Assembly (NCBI GenBank): GCA_020025875.1
Contig: JAHHRI010000006.1
Coordinates: forward strand, 1-50,492
Direction of reading: 5' to 3'
DNA length: 50,492 nt
Source of the DNA: Alphaproteobacteria bacterium
GTDB taxonomy: Bacteria > Pseudomonadota > Alphaproteobacteria > RF32 > CAG-239
Part shown: piece by piece, positions 42,873 to 50,492 of the stretch
How the letters are laid out: each line of letters opens with the position of its first letter
Numbering within the stretch: the first letter of the stretch is position 1
The notes under the pieces: generated by a model
Told to the model about the DNA's origin: nothing
The model's input: only the letters and a program-made list of their open reading frames with translations
Databases searched by the model: none
Program-made: the position numbers and the translations under genes

Positions 42873-44006
42873 TTAAGCAAAAAAGCGATGGAACAGATGA
42901 ACAAAATCGTTCCATGTGGCAAAAAGCATCAATGCCAAAATAAGCGCAAACCCGACTTTAAACAAGTTTTCCTTTATTTTTGCATTGAGCTCACGGCGGC
43001 TGACAATTTCCACCAGATAAATCACGACATGCCCGCCGTCTAAAACCGGAATCGGAAACAGGTTGATTAATCCGAGGTTGATGGACAGCAGTGCCATAAA
43101 GGCAATAAAGTCGAGCATTCCGCTTTTTTTGGAAATATCACCCGACATTTCCGCAATTCGCAATATTCCTCCGATGTCTTGACTGTCGCGCTTGCCGGTA
43201 ATCATTTGTCCAATCCCGCGCAGCGTGCCTTCGGTTATCCGCCAGCTCTCGTTGCAGGCTTCCAGAAAAGCCGCAGGCAGCGACATTTTCTCGTGATCCA
43301 GCTCCATGCTGTTCATCGATTTGATGCCGAGCATCGGCCGTTCCGTCGTTTGGCCGTTGGCTTCCACTTTCATCATTTCCAACGGAACACTCAATTCTAT
43401 TTCTTCACCCGCACGGTTCAGTTTTACCACGGCGACACCGTCGGTAATCAAGGAAATTTCTGTCGTAATGTCACTAAAGTTTTCCACCTGATGACCGTTA
43501 ATCGACAAAATGCGATCCGCTTTCAAAATACCGGCCTTGTCCGCCGCACCGCCGACAACGGTTTCCCCGACAACCGGAGGAAAACTGAATTTGCCGAGAA
43601 AAGCAAACATCAAAGTAAAGATGAGAATTGCAAACAGATAGTTAAACCCCGGACCGCCGAGAGTGATAGCCAGCTTTTTCCATGGATTTTGAAATGGAAA
43701 GGCTTTCTTTTTTTCTTCCTCGTTTAGTTCTTTAACTGTTTCGTCAGCACCTGCCGATGCGGCATCGGCATCACCCAAAAACTGGCAATAGCCGCCAAGC
43801 GGGATTGCGCAGATTTTCCATGTGGTATTTTGCTTATCGGTAAAACTCCATAGCCGTTTACCGAAACCAATCGAAAAATCGGTCACTTGCACACCGCTAA
43901 GACGCGCAATCAGAAAATGACCAAACTCGTGGACAAACACCAAAATTCCCAGCAAAACAATGAAGGGAACAATATAATATATGCTGTTAATGAACCATTC
44001 CATCAT
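42873..44006 (-). CDS. rseP: RIP metalloprotease RseP (site-2 protease)
   Basis: A 377-residue inner-membrane zinc protease with HEFGH (about 26-30) in the first helix, a PDZ domain (about 125-205, VVGETVVGGAADKAGILKADRILS) and the second zinc-site motif NLFPIPVLDGGH. It cleaves anti-sigma factors and signal peptides. The ATG at 44006 is chosen because AAAGG lies six bases upstream; 44012 would be GTG. Only one PDZ is evident, as in many alphaproteobacterial forms; E. coli RseP has two. Confidence 0.94.
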   Translation of the reverse strand: MMEWFINSIYYIVPFIVLLGILVFVHEFGHFLIARLSGVQVTDFSIGFGKRLWSFTDKQNTTWKICAIPLGGYCQFLGDADAASAGADETVKELNEEEKKKAFPFQNPWKKLAITLGGPGFNYLFAILIFTLMFAFLGKFSFPPVVGETVVGGAADKAGILKADRILSINGHQVENFSDITTEISLITDGVAVVKLNRAGEEIELSVPLEMMKVEANGQTTERPMLGIKSMNSMELDHEKMSLPAAFLEACNESWRITEGTLRGIGQMITGKRDSQDIGGILRIAEMSGDISKKSGMLDFIAFMALLSINLGLINLFPIPVLDGGHVVIYLVEIVSRRELNAKIKENLFKVGFALILALMLFATWNDFVHLFHRFFA

Positions 44007-44018
44007 AAACACCTTTAC

Positions 44019-44792
44019 TTAAATGCTGAACCAATATGACAAAATCAGATAGACGAAAGGAGCGGTAAAGATCATTCCGTCGATACGATCAAAGACACCA
44101 CCGTGCCCCGGAATGAGCGTGCTCGAATCTTTGACGCCCAAATAGCGTTTAATGGCAGACTCAATCAGATCGCCGATTTGTTCCAGCACCGCCAACAGGG
44201 CGCCGGCTACCGCCAAACGCCAATCGTTCAGCCCAAAATAGTGCAAATATCCCCAACAGCATAGTGCCGCCAAGAGCATTCCTCCCAAAAGACCGGACCA
44301 TGTTTTGTTAGGGCTGATTTTCGGCGCCAATTTCGGACCTTTAATACTTTTCCCGAAGATATAGCCGCCAATATCTGTTGCCCAGATGATGAGAATGAAA
44401 CATAAAATATGAAAAGCGGTGATGTAATAGATCCACATCAAAGAACCAATGCCGACCGTTATATAGGGGACGCCCAGTGTCAGCAGTCGCCGGTGTTTTT
44501 CAGCTTTTGCCTTCTGCCAAACAAGAAGGGTGGAAAACAAAAGCATTATGCAAATTCCCGTCCACGAGTTGAGCATCAGCGCAACCGCCGTTGAGGCCGT
44601 ATAGATGACCGCATAGACTGCCGGTCTTTGGTTGGTAACCATGGTGCTCCATTCCCACGAAAGCAGCGCACCGACGGCAAGCAGCATCAGCACCACATAC
44701 GGGTAGCCAAAATAGAGACCGGCGATGACCAACGGTGCCATCACCAATGCGGTTGTCGTTCTTAACAGAATGTTGGACTTAGTTTTTACCAT
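44019..44792 (-). CDS. cdsA: Phosphatidate cytidylyltransferase CdsA
   Basis: A 257-residue integral membrane enzyme making CDP-diacylglycerol. The family signature is SAIKRYLGVKDSSTLIPGHG and GVFDRIDGM near the C-terminus; WATDIGGYIFGKSIKGPKLA is also typical. The start at 44792 (MVKTKSN) overlaps the end of uppS by 14 bases; a longer frame upstream is an antisense-frame artefact. dxr, normally next in this operon, is not present before rseP. Confidence 0.93.
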   Translation of the reverse strand: MVKTKSNILLRTTTALVMAPLVIAGLYFGYPYVVLMLLAVGALLSWEWSTMVTNQRPAVYAVIYTASTAVALMLNSWTGICIMLLFSTLLVWQKAKAEKHRRLLTLGVPYITVGIGSLMWIYYITAFHILCFILIIWATDIGGYIFGKSIKGPKLAPKISPNKTWSGLLGGMLLAALCCWGYLHYFGLNDWRLAVAGALLAVLEQIGDLIESAIKRYLGVKDSSTLIPGHGGVFDRIDGMIFTAPFVYLILSYWFSI

Positions 44793-45477
44793 ATCGTCTC
44801 TCCCGTAGGTTAAAATTGGCAATAATTTTCTCCAGTTCCGCGCGATTAAAATCGGGCCACAAGACTTCGCTGAAATAAAATTCGGCATAAGCAAGCTGCC
44901 ACAGCAAATAGTTGCTGATCCGCTGTTCCCCGCTGGTGCGCACCACCATATCCGGATCCGGAACATCTTTTGTATACAACAAATTAGAGAACAACTGTTC
45001 ATCTATTTCATCAACTTTTATTTCGTCCGAACGTACCAGTTTGGCTGTCCGCCGGACGGCGTTTAATATTTCTTGTCTGGCTCCGTAACTGATTGCCAAA
45101 CACAATGTAAGCTCCGTGTTGCCCGCCGTCTGATTTTCAATCCGCTGCATACTGTCGGCAATATCCTTGTCTAACATGGCGCGTTCGCCGATAAAGATAA
45201 TGCGGATATTGTTTTTCTGAATTTCCTTCAAATCGTTTTTCAGATACTCGCGTAACAGCCCCATCAAAGTGGCAACTTCTTCCGCATCTCGCTGCCAGTT
45301 TTCTGTAGAAAAAGCATAAAGAGTCAGATATTTTATGCCAAGATCTTTGGCGTCTCGGCATATCTGTTCCAAGGTTTGCGCACCTTTGCGATGACCGGCG
45401 GCAGTCGGCAGCCCGCGCTTGCGAGCCCAACGGCGATTGCCATCCATAATGATGGCCAAGTGCCGCAATTTGTTCAT
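44779..45477 (-). CDS. uppS: Undecaprenyl diphosphate synthase
   Basis: A 232-residue cis-prenyltransferase that makes the carrier lipid for peptidoglycan. The substrate motif HLAIIMDGNRRWARKRG (about 6-22, catalytic D12) and FSTENWQRDAEEV and the C-terminal RTSGEQRISNYLLWQLAYAE are complete. The ATG at 45477 matches the usual N-terminus; longer frames run into frr. It is 31 bases after the frr stop. Confidence 0.96.
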   Translation of the reverse strand: MNKLRHLAIIMDGNRRWARKRGLPTAAGHRKGAQTLEQICRDAKDLGIKYLTLYAFSTENWQRDAEEVATLMGLLREYLKNDLKEIQKNNIRIIFIGERAMLDKDIADSMQRIENQTAGNTELTLCLAISYGARQEILNAVRRTAKLVRSDEIKVDEIDEQLFSNLLYTKDVPDPDMVVRTSGEQRISNYLLWQLAYAEFYFSEVLWPDFNRAELEKIIANFNLRERRYGKN

Positions 45478-45508
45478 TTGATCGTTGCTCAACGTAAAAA
45501 TCCCAAAA

Positions 45509-46072
45509 TTAGACTTGCATAATATCTTTTTCTTTCTGCGCCAGAGCATCGTCTATCTTTTTGACAAACTCGTCGGTCAATTTCTGAATTTCATCGCTAA
45601 AGCGCTTTTCCTCATCTTCGGAAATTTCGTTGTCCTTTTTTAGTTTTTTAACCCCGTCCAGAGCATCTCGGCGAATGTTGCGAACGGCAACCTTGCTCTG
45701 CTCTGCATATTTGCCGGCAATTTTCACCAATTCGCGGCGACGTTCTTCCGACAGCGGCGGAATCGGAATACGAATCAGCTGCCCGTCAGAAGCCGGATTC
45801 AATCCCAAATCAGACTCCATAATCGCCTTTTCCACCGCTTTTGCCAAACCCCGATCCCATACGCTGACGGAAAGGCATCGCGGATCGGGAACACTGATGG
45901 TTCCGACCTGAGAAATCGGCGTCATCGAACCATAGGCATCAACCATAATCCCGTCCAATAGACTGGCATGGGCGCGTCCGGCTCGTAAGCTGCCAAAATC
46001 GGCGCGCAACGTTTCCAGCGTCTTTTCCATTCTGGTTTTGGTATTTTCTTTTATTTGGCTGTAATCTGACAT
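45509..46072 (-). CDS. frr: Ribosome recycling factor
   Basis: A 187-residue factor that splits post-termination ribosomes with EF-G. Matches the family end to end: RMEKTLETLRADFGSLRAGR, the hinge region, ELVKIAGKYAEQSKVAVRNI and DEFVKKIDDALAQKEKDIM. The gene starts 14 bases after the pyrH stop. Confidence 0.97.
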   Translation of the reverse strand: MSDYSQIKENTKTRMEKTLETLRADFGSLRAGRAHASLLDGIMVDAYGSMTPISQVGTISVPDPRCLSVSVWDRGLAKAVEKAIMESDLGLNPASDGQLIRIPIPPLSEERRRELVKIAGKYAEQSKVAVRNIRRDALDGVKKLKKDNEISEDEEKRFSDEIQKLTDEFVKKIDDALAQKEKDIMQV

Positions 46073-46086
46073 TATATACCTCTTGA

Positions 46087-46797
46087 TTATTTAATGATTG
46101 TAAATTCACCTTGTCCGGTCACGGCGTTTAACAGTGTGTCGGCACCTTTTTGGGCGAACACCACAATCGGAATCCGGTTATCTTTGGCCAAAGACACGGC
46201 TGTCAGGTCCATCACTTTCAGCCCTTTTGCCATAACTTCGTCGTAGCTGATTTCGCGATACTTAACCGCATCGGCATTTTGTTTGGGATCCGCACTGTAG
46301 ACACCGTCTACCTGAGTTGCCTTCAGCAGAGCGTCGCATTTCATCTCGGAAGCACGCAATGCGGCACCGGTATCGGTGGTAAAATAAGGGCAGCCGGTAC
46401 CGGCGGCAAAAATCAGCACTCGTTTTTTTTGCAAATGGCGCAGCGCGCGACGATAAACAAAATCTTCACAAACTTCCGGAATGCTTAAGCCAGACAACAC
46501 CCGTGTTTCAACCCCCAGTTTTTCCAGAGCGTTTTGCAGATAAAGTGCGTTCATGATGGTGGCCAACATACCGACTTGGTCTGCTACCGAACGATCCAGC
46601 CCTTTCGAGGCTTCTTTGGCGCCGCGAAAAATGTTACCGCCGCCGACCACCATGCAAATTTCCACACCGAGACGACGCACCTCACTGATCTGTGCCGCCA
46701 ACGAACGAATCACACTGTCATCCATGCCGAATGCCTTGTCACCCATCAATCCTTCGCCGGAAAGTTTCAGCAGAATACGTTTATATAAAGGTTCCAT
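46087..46797 (-). CDS. pyrH: UMP kinase
   Basis: A 236-residue amino-acid-kinase-fold enzyme phosphorylating UMP. Motifs are ILLKLSGEGLMGDKAFG, VVGGGNIFRG, the GTGCPYFTTDTGAALRA substrate loop and DGVYSADPK. It opens the envelope operon here; rpsB and tsf, often directly upstream in other bacteria, are absent, and a divergent gene (elbB) is found instead. Confidence 0.97.
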   Translation of the reverse strand: MEPLYKRILLKLSGEGLMGDKAFGMDDSVIRSLAAQISEVRRLGVEICMVVGGGNIFRGAKEASKGLDRSVADQVGMLATIMNALYLQNALEKLGVETRVLSGLSIPEVCEDFVYRRALRHLQKKRVLIFAAGTGCPYFTTDTGAALRASEMKCDALLKATQVDGVYSADPKQNADAVKYREISYDEVMAKGLKVMDLTAVSLAKDNRIPIVVFAQKGADTLLNAVTGQGEFTIIK

Positions 46798-46837
46798 CTA
46801 TCACCCTGATGCTTAGTTGCAACGTTAATGTGGCTTT

Positions 46838-46868
46838 ATATTAACCGATTAAATCGGTTTGTCATCAA
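46838..46868 (-). promoter_or_regulatory. Candidate pyrH promoter with a spacer palindrome
   Basis: On the minus strand TTGATG (46863-46868) and TAATAT (46838-46843) are 19 bases apart (18 with TTAATA). The spacer holds the near-perfect 17-base palindrome AACCGATT-T-AATCGGTT (46843-46859). The long spacing with a central palindrome is typical of MerR-type control but is not proof. Confidence 0.4.
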
Positions 46869-46953
46869 CATTTTTCTTTTTTAACCAAGAAAACTTCGGC
46901 AACCAAAGAAATGCGACCGAGAGGCAGCCGCCGTCCGGTTTGCAAAATAAACA

Positions 46954-46982
46954 TTGATTTTCAGCCCCGTCAGATATAAATA
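46954..46982 (+). promoter_or_regulatory. Candidate promoter of elbB
   Basis: TTGATT (46954-46959), a 17-base spacer and TAAATA (46977-46982), 45 bases before the elbB start codon. Confidence 0.55.
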
Positions 46983-47026
46983 TGGGAGCATAGCCAAATT
47001 TTTTTAACCGATCAAAGGAGGATAAA

Positions 47027-47701
47027 ATGCCTGTTCCCGCAAAGAAAATTGCCGTTGTGCTTGCCGGCTGCGGCGTGTTTGACGGCAGCGAGATACACGA
47101 AGCCGCCTGCACATTGCTCAATATTGCCGATCAGGGCGCAACATATCAATGTTTTGCGCCAAACATTCAGCAGTCGTCCACCATCAACCACAACACCCGA
47201 ATGCCCGAACCGGACGAATTTCGCAATGTATTGACGGAAGCGGCGCGGATCGCCCGCGGTCAGATCCAAAGCTTGGACAAATTTAATCCCGACCAGTTTG
47301 ATGCCGTGATCTTCCCCGGCGGTCAGGGGGTGGCAAAAAACCTTTGCGACTTTGCCCTCAAAGGTGCCGACTGCAAAGTCAACGCCGATGTTGAACAAGC
47401 GCTTGTCTCAGCCTATGAAAAGAAGATACCCATCGGCGCCGTCTGCATTGCGCCGGCTCTTGTTGCCCGTGTGCTGGGACATCACGGCATAACCGTGACC
47501 ATCGGCAACGATCAAAAAACCGCTCTTGAAATTGAAAAAACCGGTGCGCGGCATCAAAATTGCGAGGCGAAAAATATCTGCGCGGATCATCTCCACAAAA
47601 TTGTTTCCACGCCGGCTTATATGTTGGCCTCGTCCATTTCCGAAGTCAACGAAGGCATCCGCAAACTGGTGGCGGAAGTACTAAGCCTATGCCGAGAGTA
47701 G
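47027..47701 (+). CDS. elbB: Isoprenoid biosynthesis glyoxalase ElbB (DJ-1/PfpI family)
   Basis: A 224-residue class I glutamine-amidotransferase-like protein. The start KKIAVVLAGCGVFDGSEIHE and DAVIFPGGQGVAKNL, the nucleophile elbow IGAVCIAPALV (Cys about 139) and the later GARHQNCEAKNICADH are typical of ElbB, also called GatS-like, which has glyoxalase activity in E. coli. A strong ribosome site AAAGGAGGA precedes the ATG. The last 15 bases overlap the convergent isoprenoid synthase gene. Confidence 0.9.
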   Translation: MPVPAKKIAVVLAGCGVFDGSEIHEAACTLLNIADQGATYQCFAPNIQQSSTINHNTRMPEPDEFRNVLTEAARIARGQIQSLDKFNPDQFDAVIFPGGQGVAKNLCDFALKGADCKVNADVEQALVSAYEKKIPIGAVCIAPALVARVLGHHGITVTIGNDQKTALEIEKTGARHQNCEAKNICADHLHKIVSTPAYMLASSISEVNEGIRKLVAEVLSLCRE

Positions 47702-48535
47702 ATTTTTGAGCAAGATACTCAATTTGCACCATTTGCTGACGCGCGGTTTGGGAGAGATAATTTCCCAGCCGCGTTTTTCCATAATGTCGAAATATCTTTT
47801 ATAAAGATCGGTAATCAAACGGATCGGACGTGCCGTTGTTTTTTCCTGTTTTTCTAAAATTTCATAAACTTTGCGATAGTTTTCCTCGGCAATGTGCGCC
47901 AGTTCGCGCCGTGCCGCCGCCAAATTTTTATCAACCACCACGCTTTTGGGATCGGTGGCAACAATTCCCGCTTTTTCCAACAGCTCCTGCGGAACATACA
48001 AGCGACCGTTTTGCGCGTCTTCTTTGACATTGAGCAAAATATTGGTGATTTGAACCGCCAAGCCCAAAAACGTGGAGAGGTCTTTGATTGTCTGCTCGTC
48101 GGCACAGCCGAAAACCCGCAGCGACAAACTGCCGGTCATGCCGCCGACACCTCGGCAATAGCCGGAAAGCTGCTTTAACGTCGGCGCCTTGAGCGGATTG
48201 TCAATATTGGCGGAAATGCTGTCTACCAAATTCAAAAACTCAACTTTCGGCAATTTAAAACGCATACAGTTTTTATAAATGCGGCGTCCGATATCGGTTG
48301 CCGGCACTTTGCGGTCAAAAATGTTGTCCATTTCCTCGCGCCACATACCTAAGATCTCTTGCTTTTCTGCCAACGGCGCAGGACTTTCCACCACATCTTC
48401 AAGATGACGGACAAAGGCAAACAGCGTATAGAGCGCTTCCCGTTTTGCCTTCGGTAAAAACTGCATTCCCCAGAAAACCGTTCGCCCGCTGCCGTTTTTG
48501 ATTTTGCTGCGCACTATTTTTTTTAGATCTTTCAT
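47687..48535 (-). CDS. Squalene/phytoene synthase family protein (HpnD-like)
   Basis: A 282-residue head-to-head isoprenoid synthase-like protein. The family layout is clear: FWGMQFLPKAKREALYTLFAFVRHLED, YCRGVGGMTGSLSL, and GLAVQITNILLNVKEDAQ followed by GRLYVP. HpnD relatives make presqualene diphosphate for hopanoids, but no other hpn gene is nearby. Both Asp-rich metal motifs are altered: the first reads EDVVES (E46, D47) and the second LNVKED, where Asn169 stands for the usual Asp of RDVxED. The activity is therefore doubtful. The ATG at 48535 was chosen over 48544. It follows trmFO by 32 bases and probably shares its transcript. Confidence 0.82.
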   Translation of the reverse strand: MKDLKKIVRSKIKNGSGRTVFWGMQFLPKAKREALYTLFAFVRHLEDVVESPAPLAEKQEILGMWREEMDNIFDRKVPATDIGRRIYKNCMRFKLPKVEFLNLVDSISANIDNPLKAPTLKQLSGYCRGVGGMTGSLSLRVFGCADEQTIKDLSTFLGLAVQITNILLNVKEDAQNGRLYVPQELLEKAGIVATDPKSVVVDKNLAAARRELAHIAEENYRKVYEILEKQEKTTARPIRLITDLYKRYFDIMEKRGWEIISPKPRVSKWCKLSILLKNLLSA

Positions 48536-48567
48536 ATTTCTCAAGTTCTTCCGTTTTTTTATTATGT

Positions 48568-49959
48568 TTAGGTCAATCGGGTCACAAAATCAACAGCTAT
48601 TTTTGCCCCGTCAATTTCATCCGTCCATTTTTCCGCCGCCGCGAGCGCCCGCCGACAATAGGCGTTTTTGCGTTCAATCCCTTTAATTTTGCGGAATTTG
48701 CCATTGGCGGTAACTTCTCCCCGAATTTCCGGAAAAATACCAAAATTGATATTCATCGGCTGAAAGTCCTCAATATTGACACACTCGGTTATATGCCCAA
48801 GCATGGCACCAAACGCCGTTTCCGCCGGCGGCATCACCGGTTGCCGAGCCAAAGCCTCGCAAGCGGCAAAATAGCCGGCCATCAAGCCGACCGCGGCACT
48901 TTCGACATATCCTTCACAGCCGGTTATCTGTCCGGCAAAGCGAACATTGGGCCGCGCTTGCAAGCGCAGCTGCCGATCAAGAAGAAGCGGCGACTTGATG
49001 AAAGTGTTTTTATGAATGCCGCCAAAGCGCGCAAATTCGGCATTTTCCAGCCCCGGAATCGTACGAAAAATTTCTTTTTGAGCGCCATATTTCAGCTTAG
49101 TCTGAAAACCGACGATATTGCGCAAGGTATCGGCAAAATTGTCCTGTCGCAGTTGTACGACCGCATAGGGACGGCAACCGGTATGCGGATTGGTCAGTCC
49201 GACCGGTTTCATCGGACCGAACAACAGCGTGTCGCGTCCTCTTTCCGCCATCACTTCGATCGGCAGGCAACCGTCAAAATAATTGGGTTTTTCAAAATCG
49301 TGAAAATCTGTCTTTTCGGCAACCGACAGCGCCTCGACAAAACGATAATATTCTGTCTCCGACAACGGGCAGTTGATATAGTCACGCCCTTCTCCTTTGT
49401 CATAACGCGACTGATACCAAGCCACCTCCATGTTGATACTGTCTTTAAACACCACCGGAGCAATGGCGTCGTAAAAAGACAGCGCCTGACTGTCCACTTG
49501 CGCCAGAATATCTTTTGCCAAAGCTTCGGAAGTGAGCGGTCCGGTGGCAACAATCACCTGCCCCCATTCAACCGGCGGCAGTTCTAAAACCTCGTTTTCT
49601 TCCACGCGCACCAGCGGATGATTGCGAAGATGGCGGGTAACATAGGCGGAAAACGCCTCACGATCAACCGCCAGCGCGCCTCCGGCAGGCACTTTGCAAG
49701 CATCGGCAGCCGCCATCACCAACGAACCGGCAAGCCGCATTTCTTGGTGCATCAAGCCAACCGCATTATGCTGATGATCATCTGAACGCAGCGAGTTGGA
49801 ACAAACCAGTTCGGCAAACCCCGACAACCGATGAGCCGGCGAGTGGCACCGTGGTTTCATCTCGTGTAAAATAACCGGCACCCCGCGGCAGACCAGCTGC
49901 CAAGCAGCTTCCGATCCCGCCAGTCCGGCACCGATGACATGAACGGCTTTTGTTTCCAT
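48568..49959 (-). CDS. trmFO: tRNA (uracil-5-)-methyltransferase TrmFO
   Basis: A 463-residue flavoprotein that uses methylene-tetrahydrofolate to make ribothymidine 54 in tRNA. The FAD motif VIGAGLAGSEAAW (about 8-20), the catalytic-region motif LVCSNSLRSDD, and MPMNINFGIF-like FQPMNINFGIFPEI match the family. The ATG at 49959 follows AGAGGTAA; a longer frame is not used. Length is typical (about 440-470). Confidence 0.96.
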   Translation of the reverse strand: METKAVHVIGAGLAGSEAAWQLVCRGVPVILHEMKPRCHSPAHRLSGFAELVCSNSLRSDDHQHNAVGLMHQEMRLAGSLVMAAADACKVPAGGALAVDREAFSAYVTRHLRNHPLVRVEENEVLELPPVEWGQVIVATGPLTSEALAKDILAQVDSQALSFYDAIAPVVFKDSINMEVAWYQSRYDKGEGRDYINCPLSETEYYRFVEALSVAEKTDFHDFEKPNYFDGCLPIEVMAERGRDTLLFGPMKPVGLTNPHTGCRPYAVVQLRQDNFADTLRNIVGFQTKLKYGAQKEIFRTIPGLENAEFARFGGIHKNTFIKSPLLLDRQLRLQARPNVRFAGQITGCEGYVESAAVGLMAGYFAACEALARQPVMPPAETAFGAMLGHITECVNIEDFQPMNINFGIFPEIRGEVTANGKFRKIKGIERKNAYCRRALAAAEKWTDEIDGAKIAVDFVTRLT

Positions 49960-49989
49960 TGTTACCTCTTTTTTATCAGAATATGCTAT

Positions 49990-50018
49990 TCTATAGCCTG
50001 ACGAAGTCAAAATGTAAA
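49990..50018 (-). promoter_or_regulatory. Candidate promoter of trmFO
   Basis: On the minus strand TTTACA (50013-50018), a 17-base spacer and TATAGA (49990-49995), 31 bases before the start codon. Confidence 0.5.
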
Positions 50019-50091
50019 GCAGCTTTTGCAGATCAGACGTCGGTGGCTTTGTTTTTTTGCAAATTATCGTTTGCTATTTTCGCAAAATAAA

Positions 50092-50097
50092 TATAAT
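50092..50097 (+). promoter_or_regulatory. Candidate -10 element
   Basis: TATAAT lies 43 bases before the start of the exported protein gene at 50141. A weak -35 (TTGCTA, spacing 15) precedes it, and TTTGC-N7-GCAAA is an inverted repeat around the same place. Confidence 0.4.
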
Positions 50098-50140
50098 ATT
50101 GAAAAAAATTCTTAAAAGAAACCACAACTCGGCCGATGTC

Positions 50141-50492
50141 ATGAAAAAATTGTTACTTTATCTCGTTGTTTTCTCAACCGTGTTTATCCAAAATGTCCGT
50201 GCTGACGAAATGGACGCCATGTTGTTTGAACCGGCACCGAAAATTACCGCCGCCAAGAAAAAAAAGGCAGAGCCCGTCAAAGCTCTGATCGTGCCGTCGG
50301 TAAAAGGCGGCGTGGTTATCTCGCCGGAAACCGTCAGTGATGAGGAATTTGCAAATATAGAAATGGCTCTGCCGGAAGAAGAAAACCTTTTGCCCCCAAA
50401 AACAGCCGTGCAAAAAACGGCAAAAAAAGAAAAAACGCCGAAATCGTTGACGGACACCATCAAAGAGACAGCCGCAAAAGACGAGGACAACA
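50141..50492 (+). CDS. Exported Lys/Pro-rich protein, N-terminal part
   Basis: At least 117 residues; the gene runs off the right edge. It starts MKKLLLYLVVFSTVFIQNVRA/DE, a clear signal peptide, and continues with a low-complexity linker rich in Lys, Ala, Pro and Glu (KITAAKKKKAEPVKA, KTAVQKTAKKEKTPK). Such linkers precede a periplasmic domain or cell-wall anchoring. A minus-strand frame over the same bases is a shadow. Function unknown. Confidence 0.75.
   Translation, partial: MKKLLLYLVVFSTVFIQNVRADEMDAMLFEPAPKITAAKKKKAEPVKALIVPSVKGGVVISPETVSDEEFANIEMALPEEENLLPPKTAVQKTAKKEKTPKSLTDTIKETAAKDEDN

Noticed and set aside
47687..47701. Overlap of elbB and the HpnD-like gene
   Set aside because: Convergent genes sharing 15 bases is ordinary in a compact genome and needs no special explanation.
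50158..50490. Minus-strand ORF of 110 codons at the right edge
   Set aside because: It is the shadow of the plus-strand exported protein, which has a start codon and signal peptide.

Overview
The window is an almost fully coding stretch of a Gram-negative chromosome with moderate to low GC. Several things point to an alphaproteobacterium. The F1 ATP synthase genes form a stand-alone atpH-atpA-atpG-atpD-atpC cluster next to priA, without the FO genes. There is a SPOR-domain/nagZ block, a molybdopterin-binding/nucleotidyltransferase fusion of the type annotated in that class, a HpnD-like isoprenoid synthase and TrmFO. BamA, LpxD and FabZ show an outer membrane with lipid A. HydG and a TM1266-type protein indicate [FeFe]-hydrogenase and therefore an anaerobic or fermentative life, possibly a gut or sediment lineage. 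The taxonomic call is inference from gene content; no 16S gene is present.

Layout. 1-700: start of a minus-strand exported protein, tRNA-Gly(CCC), and a small exported Cys/His protein. 711-3296: a tight operon of a cysteine-synthase-like/rhodanese fusion, an ArsP-type permease and a Cys-rich mini-thioredoxin. 3369-4399: two unknown proteins. 4586-11708 (minus): priA and the F1 ATPase operon. 11901-15420: small unknown genes, xerC and the molybdopterin/NTP-transferase fusion, followed by a minisatellite at 15474-15566. 15644-18261 (minus): SPOR protein, M50B site-2 protease and nagZ. 18381-23410 (plus): xth, rnr, a PDZ-less S41 protease and a LysR regulator. 23564-33413 (minus): DUF4139 protein, unknown proteins, an M16-fold protein without its zinc motif, a lipoprotein, an HD hydrolase, a Nudix hydrolase, hydG with a TM1266-type regulator, a SIMPL protein and a papain-like protein. 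33523-38324: terC, an unknown helical protein, a SulP transporter and a small membrane protein. 38501-39000: a 20-codon ORF, tRNA-Ser(GCT) and a 158-bp duplicated sequence. 39075-46797 (minus): the envelope operon pyrH-frr-uppS-cdsA-rseP-bamA-lpxD-fabZ. 47027-50492: elbB, an HpnD-like synthase, trmFO and the start of an exported Lys/Pro-rich protein.

How genes work together. pyrH/frr/uppS/cdsA/rseP/bamA/lpxD/fabZ link UMP phosphorylation and ribosome recycling to carrier lipid, phospholipid, outer-membrane protein and lipid A synthesis; dxr is missing from its usual place between cdsA and rseP. The SPOR/nagZ block concerns the cell wall. The regulator/hydG pair is one part of H-cluster maturation; hydE, hydF and the hydrogenase itself must lie elsewhere. 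The most suggestive under-described system is the 387-3296 cluster, which combines sulfur-transfer, thiol-redox and permease functions and may handle a sulfur, selenium or arsenic species.

All calls come from reading translations, motifs, ribosome sites and hairpins by eye; no database search was run.
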